A DNA stretch of 64,000 nt from Streptomyces lomondensis (GTDB lineage Bacteria; Actinomycetota; Actinomycetes; Streptomycetales; Streptomycetaceae): contig NZ_BMWC01000006.1 of the NCBI RefSeq assembly GCF_014651035.1, positions 310,001 through 374,000 on the forward strand, given 5' to 3'. The notes under the pieces are model-generated. The model was not told the DNA's origin. It was given only the letters and a program-made list of their open reading frames with translations, and ran no database searches. Shown here piece after piece: positions 61,677 through 64,000 of the stretch (position 1 is its first letter; each line of letters begins with the position of its first letter). A program made the position numbers and the translations under genes.

Positions 61677-62279
61677 ATGGCCGGTTTCCGGAGTCTGGCG
61701 AGACAGGTCCGCGATCCGCGGTGCGATCTGGCCTTGCGGCGTTATTCGCTGCGCAAGTGCCTTGAGAGGTTCGCTCCTTACGGACACAGGGCGACCTGGG
61801 ACCATCTGTGCTCCCGGGCAGGGTTCGGTCCCGAGGACCGGTCCCCCGATCCAGCGCGGCTCGTGGCCGCACTGGACGAACTGGAGGAGGCGCGGGCGGT
61901 CTGGCTGGCCTACGAGGTCGAGTTCGCCGAGCGCCGCAAGAAGGAGAAGCACGACGGACTGCGCAGGCCGGGCAGTGTGGACGACTGGCACCGGCTGACC
62001 TGGGGCGGTTTCGGCGTGGCGTGGTGCGACGATCCGGCGGTCCATCCCCGTGAACCGCTGGCCGAGGTGCTGCGCCGACTGATCGCCGCGCTGGAGCGCG
62101 AACCGGGCTCGGGTTGCCCGGTGTGCGGCGGAGAACGACTCGCCTGGAAGTACGACCTGGATCACGAACCCTCGGCGGGTCCGGTCTGCACGGACTGCGG
62201 AATCCTGGTACCGCGTCCCGTGCTCACGCCCGAAGCCCTGGCGGACGCCAGGCGGGCGAGGTTGCTGGTGTCGGCTTGA
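61677..62279 (+). CDS. Hypothetical protein with C-terminal zinc ribbon
   Basis: A 200-residue protein that I do not recognise. A basic N-terminus (VRDPRCDLALRRYSLRKCLE) and a helical middle (ARLVAALDELEEARAVWLAY) precede a treble-clef or zinc-ribbon-like CPVCGGERLAWKYDLDH-x8-CTDCG at about 143-175. CGGAGG precedes the ATG. It is divergent from the acylase gene (267 bases between) and followed by the BKACE gene. Binding to nucleic acid is possible but unproven. Confidence 0.75.
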   Translation: MAGFRSLARQVRDPRCDLALRRYSLRKCLERFAPYGHRATWDHLCSRAGFGPEDRSPDPARLVAALDELEEARAVWLAYEVEFAERRKKEKHDGLRRPGSVDDWHRLTWGGFGVAWCDDPAVHPREPLAEVLRRLIAALEREPGSGCPVCGGERLAWKYDLDHEPSAGPVCTDCGILVPRPVLTPEALADARRARLLVSA

Positions 62280-62354
62280 CGGATGCGGGTGCGCGGGGGG
62301 TGCGCCGGGGATGCCGCACCCCCACTGTCGGTGCCGGCCGGCACCATCGCTGAC

Positions 62355-63070
62355 ATGGTGCAGGTGTGTCTGAACGGTCCGCGGACCGCCGCCGACGGTA
62401 CGGCGGTGCCGCTGACGCCCGAGTCGATGGCCGACTCCGCGGCGGCTGCCGTCGCGGCCGGGGCCACGGACGTCCATGTCCATCCCAAGACGCCGTGCGG
62501 GCGCGACACGTTGTCGCCGCGGGTGCTCGCGGAGACGCTGGCGGCGATTCGCGCGCGCGTGGCGGTGCCGGTGGGTGTGACCACGGGGGCGTGGGCCGAG
62601 CCGGACCCCGCCGCCCGGCCGGCTCGGATACGGAGCTGGACCGTCCTGCCCGACCATGCCTCGGTCAACTGGCATGAGCCGGGGGCCGAGGAGGTGGCCG
62701 CCGTGCTGCTCGATCTCGGGGTGGGTGTGGAGGCCGGCATCCGGTCCGGGACGGACGGTGCGGAGCGGTTCGCGGTGTCGCCGCTCGGGCCGAGGGTCCT
62801 GCGGGTGCTGGCGGAGGTGACGGACACGGGCCCTTCGAGTGCGGTGGGTTCTGCTCGGGAGTTGTTGTCCGACCTTGGTGCGGCGCACGGGCGTCCTGTG
62901 CTGCTGCACGGGGAGGACGGGGGTGCGTGGCCGGTGCTGCGGCTTGCGGGGCGGTTGGGGTTGGCCACGCGGGTCGGGCTGGAGGATGTGCTGCGACTGC
63001 CGGATGGGCGGTGGGCGGGTCCAACGCGGAGTTGGTTGCGGCGGGGTTGGCCGAGTACCGAGGTCGTTAG
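62355..63070 (+). CDS. BKACE-family (3-keto-5-aminohexanoate cleavage-like) protein, 3' frameshift
   Basis: The gene encodes a beta-keto acid cleavage enzyme-like TIM barrel: VQVCLNGPRTAADGTAVPLT, the zinc motif GATDVHVHPKTPCGRDTL, VNWHEPGAEEVA and TRVGLEDVLRLPDGRWAG. At 63020-63021 one base seems to be missing. In the frame as given the protein runs on into unrelated sequence to 63521. Adding one base restores GSNAELVAAGLAEYRGR and a stop at 63068-63070, the normal ending of the family. It is either a sequencing or assembly error or a recent mutation that replaces the last 17 or so residues. Confidence 0.75.
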
Positions 63071-63396
63071 GTGCCCGGCGTCGGCGCTGACGCCGGGTGG
63101 GTCCGCAACCCGGCGGAGCGGGGTGCCGCTGCACCCACCCGTGCCGCCCTTAGCGGCACGATTGCCCGCAGCTCAGCGGACCCGGCGGCCCGCCCCGCGC
63201 CCCGCAGCTATGGCGGCCATGGCGTCAGCCACGACGCGCCGGCAGCCGCCGGACGGCGCAAGGGGACGTGTCGGGGGGTGTCCGCCCGCAGCGGTTGGCG
63301 CGTCAACGGACAGTCAGTCGGCGTCCGACCCCATCGCGCCGTTCCGAGGACGGACACCCCCCGGCGCGGCCCCGACCCACCCCCGGCGAATAGGCA
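63071..63396. other. 326-base intergenic region with a long-range inverted repeat
   Basis: The region lies between the convergent BKACE and soxR genes. It contains a 13-base inverted repeat (separate entry). I find no convincing coding sequence, and open frames here are GC-rich artefacts. Confidence 0.5.
63272..63363. repeat. 13-base perfect inverted repeat spanning 92 bases
   Basis: cggggggtgtccg at 63272-63284 is the exact reverse complement of cggacaccccccg at 63351-63363. The 66 bases between can themselves fold. The span could be a structured RNA, a small non-autonomous element or a complex terminator. Confidence 0.5.
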
Positions 63397-63864
63397 CTAC
63401 ACACGCCGGTTGCGTTCGTCCATCAGGCGGGAGCCTGCTCGGTGTTCGCCGAAGACGTCACCCGGGTTGGACAGGACGCACGTGTCGAGGGAGAGGCAGC
63501 CGCAGCCGATGCAGTCGGTGAGGTGGTCCCGGAGGCGGTTCAGTTGCTTGATGCGCTCGTCGAGTTCGGAACGCCACGCCTCCGACAGATGCGCCCAGTC
63601 CTCCCGCGTCGGCGTCCGCTCCTCCGGAAGCTCCGCCAGCGCCTCCCGGATCGTCGCCAGCGGGATCCCGACCCGCTGCGCGGCCCTGATGAACGCCACC
63701 CGGCGCAGCGTGTCCCGGGAGTAGCGCCGCTGGTTGCCCGACGTCCTGCGACTGCTGATCAGGCCCTTGGACTCGTAGAAATGCAGGGCGGAGACGGCGG
63801 CGCCACTCCGCGCCGCGAGCTGCCCGACCGTGAGTTCATGGATCTTCTCTGAAATCTGAGGCAC
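63397..63864 (-). CDS. soxR: Redox-sensing regulator SoxR (MerR family)
   Basis: A 155-residue MerR-type activator with a [2Fe-2S] cluster. The winged helix LTVGQLAARSGAAVSALHFY, the SNQRRYSRDTLRR-like wing (TSGNQRRYSRDTLRRV) and the dimerisation helix are followed by the cluster motif CIGCGCLSLDTC. In Streptomyces SoxR responds to the cell's own redox-active antibiotics rather than to superoxide alone. The GTG at 63864 is preceded by TAGGG; a longer frame to 63912 overlaps promoter DNA. It corresponds to SCO1697 in gene order. Confidence 0.95.
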   Translation of the reverse strand: MPQISEKIHELTVGQLAARSGAAVSALHFYESKGLISSRRTSGNQRRYSRDTLRRVAFIRAAQRVGIPLATIREALAELPEERTPTREDWAHLSEAWRSELDERIKQLNRLRDHLTDCIGCGCLSLDTCVLSNPGDVFGEHRAGSRLMDERNRRV

Positions 63865-63913
63865 CCCTCGAACCCTACCGAGTCCGTTGACACAGCCTCC
63901 GCAGCCGACCATG

Positions 63914-63929
63914 CTAAGCAGTCGCTTAG
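63914..63929. promoter_or_regulatory. TetR-like operator before the last gene
   Basis: CTAAGC-agtc-GCTTAG is a perfect inverted repeat with 6-base arms, 29 bases before the ATG at 63958 and 50 bases before soxR. Its shape fits a TetR-family operator of the acyl-CoA type. It is not a SoxR box. Confidence 0.5.
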
Positions 63930-63957
63930 AGATACGACACGGAGAGGTCTGGAAGAC

Positions 63958-64000
63958 ATGGCAGAGCCGAGGATCTTCACGTCCGTCGACGACCTGAAGG
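63958..64000 (+). CDS. 5' end of a probable MaoC-family dehydratase (truncated by window)
   Basis: Only 14 codons are inside the window (MAEPRIFTSVDDLK). GGAGAGG lies upstream of the ATG. The opening resembles MaoC/NodN-like (R)-hydratases that I remember from Streptomyces at this position, and a TetR-type palindrome precedes it. The family call rests on memory of a very short segment. Confidence 0.5.
   Translation, partial: MAEPRIFTSVDDLK

Noticed and set aside
63071..63521. Coding continuation of the BKACE-family gene past 63070
   Set aside because: The continuation has no family similarity, is rich in Ala/Pro/Arg, and overlaps the soxR 3' end. It is best explained by the frameshift.

Overview
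The window is high-GC actinobacterial DNA, almost certainly from a Streptomyces. Codon third positions are nearly all G or C, GTG starts are common, and there are chaplins, a mycothiol ligase (MshC), F420-type oxidoreductases and several GntR, TetR and IclR regulators. From memory, the order metH - gylR - glpF/K/D - PAC2 - mshC - chpC - chpH - gntR/gntK/gntP - soxR matches the S. coelicolor chromosome at about SCO1652-SCO1698, so this is core chromosome and not a plasmid or prophage.

Layout. 0-6 kb: a RecB-family nuclease, a NarL-type response regulator, two tandem oligopeptide-binding lipoproteins with no transporter beside them, and a HAD phosphatase. 6-9.7 kb: cobalamin-dependent methionine synthase behind a strongly structured leader. 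9.9-15.1 kb: the glycerol regulon (gylR, glpF, glpK, glpD) with three related palindromes that look like GylR operators. 15.2-21.6 kb: a FadR-type regulator, a PAC2 protein, mshC, a conserved actinobacterial trio (kinase-like protein, DUF3090, phosphomutase-like) and CorA. 21.6-28 kb: a ferritin-like protein, an LLM oxidoreductase, an aldo/keto reductase, a RecD2-like protein that has lost its ATPase motifs, and two small conserved proteins. 28-31 kb: a long and a short chaplin (aerial hypha coat), an M20 peptidase and tRNA-Leu(GAG).

31.4-36.7 kb is the most unusual part. It holds a Pls/PosA-type single-module, membrane-bound nonribosomal peptide synthetase whose adenylation pocket reads as lysine-like, followed at once by an M1 zinc aminopeptidase. 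Together they could make and trim a cationic homopoly(amino acid). 36.7-41.7 kb: a YchJ protein and a gluconate/idonate catabolic cluster (GntR repressor, kinase, permease, 5-keto reductase, zinc dehydrogenase).

41.8-50 kb: a Tat-exported molybdopterin oxidoreductase with its cytochrome b, an amino-acid permease operon, a DMT transporter, a Nudix hydrolase, paired DUF202 proteins and a quinone reductase. 50-55.8 kb: two converging acyl-CoA (fatty acid) operons whose promoters share an exact 14-base TetR-type operator, with the TetR gene inside one of them. 55.9-64 kb: a NamZ-like exo-muramidase, an alpha/beta hydrolase, a penicillin-acylase family amidase, a small zinc-finger protein, a BKACE-family gene with an apparent 3' frameshift, soxR, and the first codons of a probable MaoC-type gene.
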